Notes under the pieces: generated by a model
Told to the model about the DNA's origin: nothing
Databases searched by the model: none
What the model saw: only the letters and a program-made list of their open reading frames with translations
Assembly: GCA_041391365.1 (NCBI GenBank)
Contig: JAWKOC010000001.1
Span: 124,001 to 188,000 of the forward strand
Source of the DNA: JAGRAX01 sp041391365
Lineage (GTDB): Bacteria; Bdellovibrionota_G; JALEGL01; JAGRMV01
Direction of reading: 5' to 3'
DNA length: 64,000 bases
Part shown: positions 1 to 7,590 of the stretch, in pieces
How positions within the stretch are numbered: position 1 is the first letter of the stretch
Layout of the letters: each line of letters starts with the position of its first letter
Translations under genes and position numbers: made by a program

Positions 1-1
1 G

Positions 2-919
2 TTTATTGTTGCGGGAGCATTGATTGTTTCTTGTGGAATGGCCGCTCACAGTTTGATTCCTGAGATTTCCTACAAAAAATGGTCAGTGGTTCACAGCCTT
101 GCAGGTCTTGTGTTGGTGCTTTGGGGAGGGTACGGCATTTTTGAGACCATCATGAAATGGACCATTGCAGGTATGTTTGCATTGACCATTGTCACAGGGA
201 TTTTGGTTTTTTATCATTCACCAGATTTGTCCCTTGTCATGAATTTCATTCCACCCAAAGGATCCTTGCCCTTTTTGATGGGACTCATCGGAGGGGTTGG
301 GGGAAGTGTTACCCTGCTAAACTATTCCTATTGGATTCGTGAAAAAGGGTGGCAGAGTGTCGATAAACTTCCTCTGATTCGATGGGATTTGTCGCTTGCG
401 TATCTGCTCACAGGTTTTTTTGCGGTAGCTATGATCTTGATTTCCAGCCAGATCAATACCCAAGAAGTTTCGGGCTACATGATGGTGGAGAATTTGGGCA
501 AAGCCATTGGTCGATACACAGGCAGACTGGGTCAAATATTTTTTCAAGTGGGTTTCTGGGCAGCCGTTTTTTCTTCCTTGCTGGGTGTGTGGCAAGGGGT
601 GCCGTATATTTTTCAAGATTATTGTCAGATGACCCGTCGAAACCTTTCGCCTCAAAAGAGTTATCGAAGTTTTTTGGTGTTTCTTGCGATTCCCACGCTT
701 TCGCTGCTGTTTTTCAGCAAACCCGTGTGGGTTGTCATCGCCTATGCCATCACCGGATCTTTGTTCATGCCGTTTTTGGCCATCACGCTGTGGATCATGA
801 ACAATCGGAGTCATATGGAAGGTTGGAGAAACAGCATGAAAGATCAGATCACTTACTTCATCGCGGTAGCTGGGTTTTTGTATTTGTTTTCCGTGGAGCT
901 GTTCAAGGCCCTTTTTTGA
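2..919 (+). CDS. Nramp-family divalent metal transporter, C-terminal part
   Basis: The reading frame is open through the left edge, so the 5' end lies outside the window; about 305 residues are visible of a family usually 400-430 long. At least seven hydrophobic membrane segments are seen. A glycine-rich segment (GGVGGSVTLLNYSYWI) occupies the place where classical MntH/Nramp proteins carry the metal-binding MPH motif of helix 6. The methionine and histidine are absent, which is typical of Nramp-related proteins with other substrates such as Mg2+. The family is confident from overall pattern; the transported ion is not. The gene converges with the secreted-protein gene that follows. Confidence 0.8.
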   Translation, partial: FIVAGALIVSCGMAAHSLIPEISYKKWSVVHSLAGLVLVLWGGYGIFETIMKWTIAGMFALTIVTGILVFYHSPDLSLVMNFIPPKGSLPFLMGLIGGVGGSVTLLNYSYWIREKGWQSVDKLPLIRWDLSLAYLLTGFFAVAMILISSQINTQEVSGYMMVENLGKAIGRYTGRLGQIFFQVGFWAAVFSSLLGVWQGVPYIFQDYCQMTRRNLSPQKSYRSFLVFLAIPTLSLLFFSKPVWVVIAYAITGSLFMPFLAITLWIMNNRSHMEGWRNSMKDQITYFIAVAGFLYLFSVELFKALF

Positions 920-923
920 TCCA

Positions 924-1836
924 CTATTCTAGATGGCAAAATGGGCAGACGATTTCGGAGGTGGCACCTTGGCAGTCGTATAGTCCTGTATGTTGCTTGA
1001 TTTTTGGATCGAACCGAATGGAAGAAAGATCTCCACTCTTGTCGAAGAGGAGAGAAGAAATGTACATGAGTCCCGAATGTGTGATCAGCAGCAATCGATG
1101 GGTAGGAAGATTTGTCAGTTGATTTTTGACCACATGGATCATGACTCCAGGAACATAAAAGTTGGAACTGGCGCTGATCTGAAATTCTTTCTTCAGATCA
1201 TACTCCTTTTCCATTACAAAAACCTCTCTTTCGGGTTCGTATCTGTAGATTCTCAAAAGGGTTGATGTGAATCCACCTATGATTTTTTTTTCGGTGGACA
1301 AAAAATGATGTGAATCCACCTGTACGATGTCTCCCATGGACTCGAGATTTTCTTTCTCATTGGAGATTTCAAAAGAAAGTTCTGAAACTTTGTTGGGTGA
1401 GACAACAGAACAATGAAAGTGATCCAGATCTTTGGTGATCAAACAGGGATCACTTGAATCGTCTAGATACGCAAGATCCATGGAAAAACTATCATGTCCC
1501 AATTTCAAGGAGTTTACATATATGAACTGATTGCTTTGATTCTTTCGAAGAAGGGTTACATACGAATGTGAGAACGTTTGTTTTTCCAAGAGATAAATAG
1601 ATTTATTTTTTGGATCTGCGGCAATGTCCCGATACACATTGCGAGTGCTTCGGTAGACTGGAGTGTTTCTCTCAACATGATAACGATCCGTGCTTTGCTC
1701 ATAAAGCAATTCATAGACTGCATCTACTCTATTGACATAGAGTTTGAGTTTTTCAAAAGAAGACGACCATGAAGTTCCCCACCATGCCAACAAAAGAAAA
1801 AAACCACCACAACCCCCACACTTTTTCCCCAGACAT
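924..1836 (-). CDS. Secreted CPFC-tail protein, downstream paralogue, apparent frameshift at a 7-T tract
   Basis: Not a family I recognise. It is a paralogue of the gene at 1928-2872: shared blocks include SSxxEK near the N-terminus, ESMGDI followed by HFLSTE mid-protein, and a C-terminal GATS..xCPFC motif a few residues from the stop. The long open frame starts only at a TTG (1793). An ATG at 1834-1836, with AGAAG upstream, opens another frame that enters this one if one T is removed from the run of seven (1797-1803). The joined N-terminus (MSGEKVWGLWWFFLLLAWW) is a convincing signal peptide. So either an indel or error, slippage, or a non-AUG start. The paralogy and secretion inference are firmer than the start. 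Confidence 0.6.
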
Positions 1837-1927
1837 TTTGATCTTCTAATGGATCTATCAAAAAAGTGTCAAGCGAAAACAGAAATATTGAAACGAAATT
1901 CGGAAATAGCTTGTTGAGCAACGCAAT

Positions 1928-2872
1928 CTAGTCAAAGGTCAGAGGTAATTCAGTGCAAAAGGGGCACCCTACGTTTGATGTTGCTCCTTTGCTGTCTTCG
2001 ACTCCAAAGGAACTTTTGTTTGTGTTAAACTCTATTGACAGGTCTTTTTTTACATTTGCATAGTAAATGTTTCCAAAATCTCTCACAAAAAGAAGTCGGT
2101 AAGAAATTTCTTCAGAGTATGGGTCAAAAATTTTGTCCATCGTGAGCCCTACAATAGAAAAGTTCATTTTTGAACTATACAAAAATCTATGAAATTCATT
2201 TTTTAGGTCATATTCTTGTACGATTGCGAAAGATTGTTTGTCTGGATCGAAACGATACATTCGCAAAAATGTATTGTAGCTTTCAAATGCTTTTGCTGGG
2301 TATTCAGTCGATAGAAAATGAAAGTCATCAAGTTGTAAAATATCCCCCATTGATTCCATCGGAACAAATTTTTGGTCTTTGTACATGATTGGGTAGTTAA
2401 TTGTTTCTGATGGTTTAGATAGATCATTGCAATAAAAACTTTTTTCATCTCTGGTTAAAATACATTCCATGCCATTCAAAGATGACGTTTCCAGAGAGAC
2501 AGAGTACGCGGGTAGAGAAAACTCTTGTTTCTGGATGTACGGTTGTCCCTTTTGGCTAAAGTTTTTTTCAAAAATACTGAGTGTTGAGTTTCGTCTAAAG
2601 TATGCCGAAGCAACATAGATGGATTCATCGAGGGGATGAAACCCAATGTCACCGATAGACTCTATGGGAACGGACATGTTTAACGACAGAACAGGTTTGT
2701 TTTTTTGAACAATATACTGATCTTTTTGCAGATTTCGGTTCAATGGATAGATCGCTTTTGATGTCGCGATCATAATGATTTTTTCGCTCGAACCAGAGTA
2801 TGCATTTGGGCCAACAAGAAAATGAAGCAGCAAACCCGCTACAAACAACCAGCAAGTATTCATTTTTTTCAA
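1928..2872 (-). CDS. Secreted CPFC-tail protein, upstream paralogue
   Basis: 314 residues, starting with a clear Sec signal peptide (MKKMNTCWLFVAGLLLHFLV, cleavage probably near AYSGS). A good Shine-Dalgarno (GGAGGAAC-like) precedes the ATG. The body is rich in short beta-like stretches with recurring S(I/M)GDI phrases, which could suggest a propeller-type fold; this is inference. It ends GATSNVGCPFC plus eight residues. The C-terminal CxxC would be exposed to the periplasm or outside, where it could be a disulfide or a metal ligand. It is the upstream member of a tandem pair with the gene at 924-1836. No function can be assigned. Confidence 0.7.
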   Translation of the reverse strand: MKKMNTCWLFVAGLLLHFLVGPNAYSGSSEKIIMIATSKAIYPLNRNLQKDQYIVQKNKPVLSLNMSVPIESIGDIGFHPLDESIYVASAYFRRNSTLSIFEKNFSQKGQPYIQKQEFSLPAYSVSLETSSLNGMECILTRDEKSFYCNDLSKPSETINYPIMYKDQKFVPMESMGDILQLDDFHFLSTEYPAKAFESYNTFLRMYRFDPDKQSFAIVQEYDLKNEFHRFLYSSKMNFSIVGLTMDKIFDPYSEEISYRLLFVRDFGNIYYANVKKDLSIEFNTNKSSFGVEDSKGATSNVGCPFCTELPLTFD

Positions 2873-3023
2873 AGTTCCTCCTTCAACAGCCTCGCCTGCT
2901 TGAGTACGATAGGTATTGCCGATCTGTCAATGGCTTTTTTAGATGGAAAAGAACTGAAAATTCAACGACTTCCACCAATTTCTTCTCTTGCATTTCTATA
3001 CAAAATCCGTATGAAGGGGCGCA

Positions 3024-4898
3024 ATGAAAATCAGAAATGTCAGTATTATCGCGCACGTAGACCATGGAAAGACCACATTGGTCGATTATTTGCTTCGTCA
3101 GGCTGGAACTTTTGCCAGCCATCAGGAAGTGGAGACTCGGGTGATGGATTCCATGGATTTGGAACGTGAACGTGGAATCACCATCATGGCAAAAAACACT
3201 TCGATTGTGGTGGGTGATACCAAAATCAACATCGTAGATACACCCGGCCACGCGGATTTCGGGGGCGAAGTGGAACGCATCATGAACATGGTGGACGGTG
3301 CGGTGTTGCTTGTGGATGCTGCCGAAGGTGCCTTGCCCCAAACTCGCTTTGTATTGCAAAAAGCCATTGAGCAAAATTTGAAAATCATTTTGGTGATCAA
3401 CAAAGTTGATCGACCTGAAATTCGTGGAACGGATCGCATTCAGGAAGTGGTCAATGAGGTGTTTGATTTGTTTGTCGAGCTGGGTGCGAGCGAGCAGCAA
3501 GCAGACTTTCCGATTCTTTATGCCTGTGCACGAGCGGGATGGTGTACCAAAGACGATGGCGAAGTTGCAGATTTGATTGCGGGAACCAAGACGGCTGATT
3601 TGAAGCCTTTGTTTGATGTGATTTTGTCCGATGTGCCTGCCCCAACAATTGTGGATGCAGGTGGATTGCAAATGTTGATTTCGAACTTGGCGTATTCGGA
3701 CTATTTGGGAAGTTTGGCCATTGGACGTATTTTGTCTGGCAAGGCCAAAAAAGGCGATCGCATCATCCGCAAAGGAATCAAAGACGATGGAAGCGCATGG
3801 AACGAAAATTTTCAAATCTCCAAAGTGCTTACCTATCAGGGACTCAAGCAAGTTGAAGTGGATGAGATTCAAGCGGGAGACATTGGCATCATTGCTGGAT
3901 GTGAAAATTTTTCCATTGGGGATACTTTGGCGGGATCAGACTCGGTCGATGCCTTGAAGCGGATTGCCGTATCCAAACCCACCATTGCAATGATTTTTTC
4001 GGTCAATACGTCTCCATTTTCGGGCAGAGAAGGAGAAGCCATTCAGTCTCGGAAACTGCGAGAACGTTTGGTTCGAGAGATTCGTGAGAACGTTGCCCTC
4101 GAGTTTGAAGAAACGCAATTCCCCGATCAATATCGAGTTCTTGCAAGAGGAGAGCTTCAGTTGGCGATTTTGATCGAACAAATGAGACGTGAGGGTCTTG
4201 AGTTTATGGTGGCCAAACCCATCGTGTTGACCAAAGTGGAAAATGGTCAAACACTTGAACCTGTGGAATTGGCGGTGTTGGACATTCCTGAAGAAAGCAT
4301 GGGAGATGTTTCTCAGTTGTTTCAGAAGCGTAAAGGTATTTTGAAAAGTTATGAAAACTCTGCCGGTCAGTCTGATGGAGGTTCGAAGCGTTTGAGATTG
4401 GAGTTTGAAATTCCAACCAAGGGCATTTTGGGAACTCGATCCAAATTTCTTACACTGACCAAGGGAGAGGGTCTGATGAGCTCTCAGTTTTTGGGGTATG
4501 AACCTGTCAAAGGAGACTTTTTGCACCGGCAAAACGGATCTTTGGTGGCGGATCGTGAAGGCAAAATGGTGGAGTATGCCATGTTGGCTTTGGAAGATCG
4601 TGGAGTCTTTTTCTACGATATTGGCACGCAAGTATACGAAGGCATGGTTGTTGGTGAACACAAACGTGATAACGATCTGAACGTAAACATCTGCAAAGAG
4701 AAAAAGCTGACCAACATGCGTGCTGCTCATGCAGAGGTTCTTGTGACCTTGGCAGGCCTCCGAAAAATGTCGTTGGAAGATTTCATTGAATGGATCGATG
4801 AAGACGAATGGATTGAAGTCACACCAAAAAACATCCGCGTCCGGAAAAAAGTTTTGGCGCAAAACTTACGAACCGTCATCCGCAATACCGGCCGCTAA
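3024..4898 (+). CDS. typA: Ribosome-associated GTPase TypA/BipA
   Basis: 624 residues, full family length. Translation-factor GTPase motifs are in order: HVDHGKTT (G1, about residues 11-18), RGIT (G2), DTPGHADF (G3), NKVD (G4). The EF-G-like domains and C-terminal TypA domain follow, with the characteristic GE(L/G)-rich and LTNMRAA blocks. TypA binds the ribosome and supports 50S assembly and growth under stress or cold. The ATG is preceded by AAGGGG at a proper distance. It is divergent from the secreted CPFC genes and followed by the tRNA region. Confidence 0.96.
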   Translation: MKIRNVSIIAHVDHGKTTLVDYLLRQAGTFASHQEVETRVMDSMDLERERGITIMAKNTSIVVGDTKINIVDTPGHADFGGEVERIMNMVDGAVLLVDAAEGALPQTRFVLQKAIEQNLKIILVINKVDRPEIRGTDRIQEVVNEVFDLFVELGASEQQADFPILYACARAGWCTKDDGEVADLIAGTKTADLKPLFDVILSDVPAPTIVDAGGLQMLISNLAYSDYLGSLAIGRILSGKAKKGDRIIRKGIKDDGSAWNENFQISKVLTYQGLKQVEVDEIQAGDIGIIAGCENFSIGDTLAGSDSVDALKRIAVSKPTIAMIFSVNTSPFSGREGEAIQSRKLRERLVREIRENVALEFEETQFPDQYRVLARGELQLAILIEQMRREGLEFMVAKPIVLTKVENGQTLEPVELAVLDIPEESMGDVSQLFQKRKGILKSYENSAGQSDGGSKRLRLEFEIPTKGILGTRSKFLTLTKGEGLMSSQFLGYEPVKGDFLHRQNGSLVADREGKMVEYAMLALEDRGVFFYDIGTQVYEGMVVGEHKRDNDLNVNICKEKKLTNMRAAHAEVLVTLAGLRKMSLEDFIEWIDEDEWIEVTPKNIRVRKKVLAQNLRTVIRNTGR

Positions 4899-5196
4899 AC
4901 TCCATTTTGAAGCACTGGGAACAGCTGCCTGTTTTTCTATGGAAAATAGGGATCTGTCCCCTTTTGTTTGGTTCAAAGCGAAGTTAGTTCGTAGATAAAT
5001 ATTTGAGAGAGTGGAGTTATGCATGGCGCGTCTGGTAGGATTCGGTCCATTTTCCCCTGGGCCGAGCCCAGGAAAAAATGTGACATAAGTGACTCTAGTT
5101 CCTACGTCACAAGAGTCACTAAAACCTACGGTAGGTTCGTGGCGTTCAAAGCGAGGTTAATTCGTAGATAAATATTTGAGAGAGTGGAGTTATTCA
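4899..5196. other. Intergenic region with REP-like palindrome, hairpin and inverted repeat
   Basis: No gene is seen. Contents: a short palindrome GGGATCTGTCCC (4949-4960) followed by CTTTT, resembling the GGGGACAGATCCC type of dispersed REP element; a perfect 7-bp hairpin CCTGGGC-CGA-GCCCAGG (about 5057-5073); and a 9-bp inverted repeat AGTGACTCT/AGAGTCACT (5088-5096 and 5112-5120). These lie within or next to a 74-bp direct repeat that includes the tRNA-Arg 3' end. The U-tract after the palindrome could weakly terminate typA. Confidence 0.5.
4971..5044. repeat. Direct repeat copy 1, ends in a tRNA-Arg 3' fragment
   Basis: 74 bp matching 5144-5217 with three mismatches by eye (offset 173 bp). 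Its last 21 bp reproduce the CCA end, acceptor strand and part of the T-arm of the tRNA-Arg gene on the minus strand. The other 53 bp are the DNA downstream of that tRNA. The arrangement resembles an attachment-site duplication left by integration and excision, or a simple tandem duplication. Confidence 0.85.
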
Positions 5197-5217
5197 TGGC
5201 GCGTCTGGTAGGATTCG
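5144..5217. repeat. Direct repeat copy 2, overlaps the intact tRNA-Arg
   Basis: Partner of 4971-5044. This copy runs into the intact tRNA-Arg gene, so it is the original one if the structure came from a tRNA-targeted duplication. The 99 bp between the copies (5045-5143) hold only hairpins and no gene. Confidence 0.85.
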
Positions 5218-5273
5218 AACCTACGACCCATAGCTTAGAAGGCTATTGCTCTATCCAGCTGAGCTACAGACGC
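5197..5273 (-). tRNA. tRNA-Arg (anticodon TCT)
   Basis: Reverse-complement cloverleaf: acceptor GCGTCTG/CAGACGC, D-arm with AGCTGGATA, anticodon loop CTTCTAA giving TCT (reads AGA), T-loop TTCGAAT, and an encoded GCCA end. Length is 77 nt including CCA. It is transcribed opposite to tRNA-His. Confidence 0.96.
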
Positions 5274-5407
5274 GTAAAAACGAGTATCAGCTGATATCAT
5301 TCTGGGGGCAAAAAGCCAACCGTTTGTGACAGAAACTGGTGAGCTGCTCATAACGTTCAAAAAGGCCATTTCAGGTCCAGAAAAACTGGTGCCAAAGCTT
5401 TTGATTA

Positions 5408-5416
5408 TGGTATAAG
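5408..5416 (+). promoter_or_regulatory. Candidate extended -10 promoter of tRNA-His
   Basis: TGGTATAAG fits an extended -10 (TGnTATAAT, one mismatch) placed about 33 bp before the tRNA-His gene. No convincing -35 is visible, which is normal for extended -10 promoters. Confidence 0.4.
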
Positions 5417-5448
5417 ACGCCTTCCAAAGACCTTTTTAGGTATCTTAT

Positions 5449-5525
5449 GGTGGGTGTAGCTCAGTTGGTAGAGCGCCAGATTGTGGCTCTGGTGGTCGCG
5501 GGTTCGATTCCCGTCACTCACCCCA
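5449..5525 (+). tRNA. tRNA-His (anticodon GTG)
   Basis: Cloverleaf with the extra 5' G (-1) facing C73 that marks tRNA-His. Acceptor GTGGGTG/CACTCAC, anticodon stem CCAGA/TCTGG around loop TTGTGGC (GTG), T-loop TTCGATT, CCA encoded. Confidence 0.97.
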
Positions 5526-5642
5526 AATTTTATATGCGAGATTTGGTAGAATCAAAAAATATCGTTTTTTGTACCCGGTTCGTGTTGACGTGAATCGAAC
5601 CAAAGGTTCGTCTATATTCTGATTCGCTGCGCGAATACGGCA

Positions 5643-5654
5643 TCACTCACCCCA
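5643..5654 (+). repeat. Duplicated 3' end of tRNA-His
   Basis: TCACTCACCCCA is identical to the last 12 nt of the tRNA-His gene (5514-5525) and lies 129 bp further on. It is short, so chance cannot be excluded. It is nonetheless the second tRNA in this stretch with a repeated 3' end. Confidence 0.5.
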
Positions 5655-5681
5655 TCCAAAGATTGAATAGATATAGAGAAG

Positions 5682-5767
5682 CGTGGCCAAGCAGGAAGAA
5701 CTAGCGAGCGGGATTTAGCCGTGCTGTGAACGAAGTGAACTAGCACGCGGCTTATCCTTGGTTCACG
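5682..5767 (+). other. Structured non-coding stretch, possible decayed tRNA or small RNA
   Basis: No gene is found between tRNA-His and the small membrane protein at 5791. This piece can fold into a long hairpin. The outer stem is CGTG-CCAAG (5682-5691) with CTTGG-CACG (5757-5767). The inner stem is AGCCGTGCT (5717-5725) with AGCAC-GC-GGCT (5742-5752). Its start resembles a tRNA-Ser/Leu 5' part (GTGGCCAAG), but no T-arm is present. Just upstream are small palindromes CGAACCAAAGGTTCG and ATTCGCTGCGCGAAT (about 5597-5637). Confidence 0.3.
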
Positions 5768-5790
5768 TTAAGTAGAGCGTGCATTTCCAT

Positions 5791-6054
5791 CTATCGGGAA
5801 TAGAGATTGAGTTCGTAGCTGTCTTGATAGTCGTACATGTATAGTTTTTGTGAGGATGATGTGGAACTTTGTTTTTCTTGAGAGGGATGAATCATCGTGA
5901 GGCATATGACCAGACTGGCCACAGACAATCCGAAAAAAAGCCAGTCGGTTGGGGAAACTTTTCGTCTGGTGATGGCCGCCAAAATATGAGCGAATTCCTG
6001 GGCATTGGGTTGGGGCGTGGGAATGTGTTGAAAAATGGTTTTTAGATTATCCAT
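5791..6054 (-). CDS. Small single-span membrane protein, probable anti-sigma factor
   Basis: 87 residues from the ATG at 6054, which overlaps the sigma-factor stop (ATGGATAA). The cytoplasmic N-terminal part is about 33 residues, followed by one hydrophobic segment (about 34-55) and a Ser/Tyr-rich periplasmic tail. The position directly after an ECF sigma gene and the topology fit a CnrY-like or zinc-finger-free anti-sigma factor that tethers the sigma at the membrane. Sequence alone does not place it in a family. It is the last gene of the sensor-sigma-membrane protein operon. Confidence 0.65.
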   Translation of the reverse strand: MDNLKTIFQHIPTPQPNAQEFAHILAAITRRKVSPTDWLFFGLSVASLVICLTMIHPSQEKQSSTSSSQKLYMYDYQDSYELNLYSR

Positions 6055-6553
6055 GGTTTTCCTTATCTTTTTGTTTGCGCAAAACAATTTCTGACGAATG
6101 CAATCTCGATTTTACGGTTCCTTCGGGAATGTTCAAAATTTCTGCAATCTCTCGAATCGAGCAATCTTCGAAAGCATACAACGCGACGACCTGTCTTTGT
6201 TTTGAAGAAAGTACGCTCAACAAGATTTCCATTTCTTCCACATGGAGAATTTTTTTTTCCTGCCTCGCATCTATAACTGCCTCGGGCATGTCTTCCTGAG
6301 AAAAAAACTGCAACCATTTTTTGGTCGATTGTTTTTTCCAATGATCTTTGACCGTGTTGATGACGATTCTGTACATCCATGTTCGCAACGAACTCCTTTG
6401 ATCGAATTGATGGCGCTTGGTGTATATTTTCACAAACACTTCTTGCACCAAATCATCGAGATGGGCATGACCATTCATGCGAAAGATCAATGTGCGAATG
6501 TGAGCTTGGTGCTGCCTGTACAGCTCATGAAATTGATCATGAGAGAGTTTCAA
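6047..6553 (-). CDS. ECF-type RNA polymerase sigma factor
   Basis: 168 residues, usual ECF length. Region 2 contains DDLVQEVFVKIY and RTWMYRIVINTVKDHWKK (-10 recognition). Region 4 contains LSSKQRQVVALYAFEDCSIREIAEILNIPEGTVKSRL split as turn plus recognition helix (-35 recognition). The start is a TTG overlapping the sensor-gene stop (TTGA), so translation is probably coupled. The group is not certain. Operon context (periplasmic Spy/CnrX-like sensor before, small membrane protein after) suggests control by an envelope metal or redox signal. Confidence 0.93.
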   Translation of the reverse strand: MKLSHDQFHELYRQHQAHIRTLIFRMNGHAHLDDLVQEVFVKIYTKRHQFDQRSSLRTWMYRIVINTVKDHWKKQSTKKWLQFFSQEDMPEAVIDARQEKKILHVEEMEILLSVLSSKQRQVVALYAFEDCSIREIAEILNIPEGTVKSRLHSSEIVLRKQKDKENHG

Positions 6554-7047
6554 GGTCTGGGTCTCGGATGTTGAGGTGGCATAAAAGGAGGAGGTCCTCC
6601 ATGCTCATGTTCTCTGGGCTTGCTGCGGAGCTGATGAATTTGTTCGGGGGTGAGAAGGCTGTGCACGGCCACCATGGTTTCGAAACGGTTTTTTTCCAGT
6701 TGATTTCTGCTGGATAGAAATTGATCAAATGCTTGTTGGAGTTCCTTGGGGTCTTTGCTTTGGTCCATGGTTTTTTCAAAAGCCTGCTGATGATCTCGAA
6801 GTTCCTCATGCAATTGATGAGCTCTACGTTCGGATTGTTTGTGGATCGTGTCGATCTTGGCCAAGGTCGTGGAATCCAGCCCTAGCTGCCCAAACATGTC
6901 TTCGGGGTGGCTTGGCCGGTGAGGAGCAACATCTCGGGCCATGGGAGGGCGAAATCTCGGTTCAAATCTTGCGCTGCTGGCAAGATAGCCCAGAGAGAAG
7001 CCAAACAAAATCAGACTGCAAATGTGTAAACTTTTTTTCCAGTTCAT
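6550..7047 (-). CDS. Periplasmic Spy/CnrX-like sensor protein
   Basis: 165 residues from the ATG at 7047, which has a GGAAGAAAG Shine-Dalgarno. The N-terminal hydrophobic segment (about 8-25) is a membrane anchor or signal peptide. A helical, charged middle follows, then an LTPEQ motif (the LTxxQ signature of CpxP/Spy/ZraP/CnrX proteins) and a His/Pro-rich tail (EHEHGGPPPF). Relatives either buffer unfolded envelope proteins or sense Zn/Ni/Co. Being first in an operon with an ECF sigma factor favours a sensor role as in CnrYXH. The His-rich tail could bind metal, but the ligand is unknown. Confidence 0.8.
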   Translation of the reverse strand: MNWKKSLHICSLILFGFSLGYLASSARFEPRFRPPMARDVAPHRPSHPEDMFGQLGLDSTTLAKIDTIHKQSERRAHQLHEELRDHQQAFEKTMDQSKDPKELQQAFDQFLSSRNQLEKNRFETMVAVHSLLTPEQIHQLRSKPREHEHGGPPPFMPPQHPRPRP

Positions 7048-7074
7048 GGTTCTTTCTTCCTTCATGTATACTTT

Positions 7075-7102
7075 ATAGACGACCATACCCCCAAATAAGT
7101 TC
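7075..7102 (-). promoter_or_regulatory. ECF-type promoter of the sensor-sigma operon
   Basis: On the minus strand GAACTT (7102-7097), then 16 bp, then GTCTAT (7080-7075). This is the form of an RpoE-like ECF promoter, about 28 bp before the sensor ATG. It mirrors the promoter at 7134-7161, pointing to autoregulation. Confidence 0.65.
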
Positions 7103-7133
7103 ATTTTTTCATCCAAAAAAATCTTTCTGGAAT

Positions 7134-7161
7134 GAACTTTTTGCCTCCCTTGCGCGTCTAA
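7134..7161 (+). promoter_or_regulatory. ECF-type promoter of the Cys-rich/peroxidase genes
   Basis: GAACTT (7134-7139), 16 bp, GTCTAA (7156-7161), the same elements and spacing as the divergent minus-strand promoter. It lies 47 bp before the ATG at 7209. Confidence 0.65.
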
Positions 7162-7208
7162 GCTTTCGTATGAGTCACTTCTTACCAAACCTCTACAAGG
7201 AGAATTCA

Positions 7209-7529
7209 ATGAGAACATGGATCATTGCCGCGATGGCTGCAGGGTTTTTGAGTGCGGAGCCAAGCATTGGACAAGAGCAAATGCCTCCGAGCACACAAGG
7301 TCAGCAGGGGCAGAATCAATTCCAAGGACAGTCTTCGGATCGACAACATCATCGCAAACCTCCAAAAGAAGCGTTGGATGCATGCCAGAGCAAGCAAGCG
7401 GGAGATCCTTGCTCGTTTGAGGGAATGCATGGAAATGTTTCCGGTACGTGTTTCACGCCAGAGACTTCCAAACCTTTGGCCTGCAAGCCCGAGCATGGCG
7501 GTCCCATGGATCAAAATCAAAAACAATAG
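7209..7529 (+). CDS. Small secreted Cys-rich protein
   Basis: 106 residues. AAGGAG Shine-Dalgarno, then signal peptide MRTWIIAAMAAGFLSAEPSIG. The mature part is Gln-rich, followed by DACQ...DPCSF...GTCF...LACKPEHGG. The four cysteines are spaced as in a small family of periplasmic proteins of unknown function. Two disulfides or a metal site are possible. It is preceded by the plus-strand ECF promoter, so it is probably induced with the divergent sigma operon. The peroxidase gene follows 61 bp downstream. Confidence 0.75.
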   Translation: MRTWIIAAMAAGFLSAEPSIGQEQMPPSTQGQQGQNQFQGQSSDRQHHRKPPKEALDACQSKQAGDPCSFEGMHGNVSGTCFTPETSKPLACKPEHGGPMDQNQKQ

Positions 7530-7590
7530 ATCTGCTGATCTCCCAGGGGGCGATCGCCAGAGGTCCCCTCTGGGAATATTCTTTCCAGAG

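Noticed and set aside
317..814. 165-codon open frame on the minus strand inside the Nramp gene
   Set aside because: Shadow frame; composition is that of antisense to membrane spans, and there is no ribosome site or family match.
1867..1872. TTGACA as a -35 for the downstream paralogue
   Set aside because: At 17 bp spacing the -10 would be TTAGAA, too poor to call a promoter.
2883..3872. 329-codon open frame antisense to typA
   Set aside because: typA is certain on the other strand; this frame is low-complexity His/Cys-rich antisense.
3936..4862. 308-codon open frame antisense to typA
   Set aside because: Same reason; long antisense frames are common in this codon usage.
5051..5080. CCTGGGC hairpin flanked by T and A runs as a bidirectional terminator
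   Set aside because: On either strand the run following the stem is A rather than T, so it does not fit an intrinsic terminator.
7252..7590. N-terminal extension of the di-haem peroxidase
   Set aside because: Overlaps the Cys-rich gene in another frame and lacks a signal peptide; the start at 7591 gives a lipoprotein signal.
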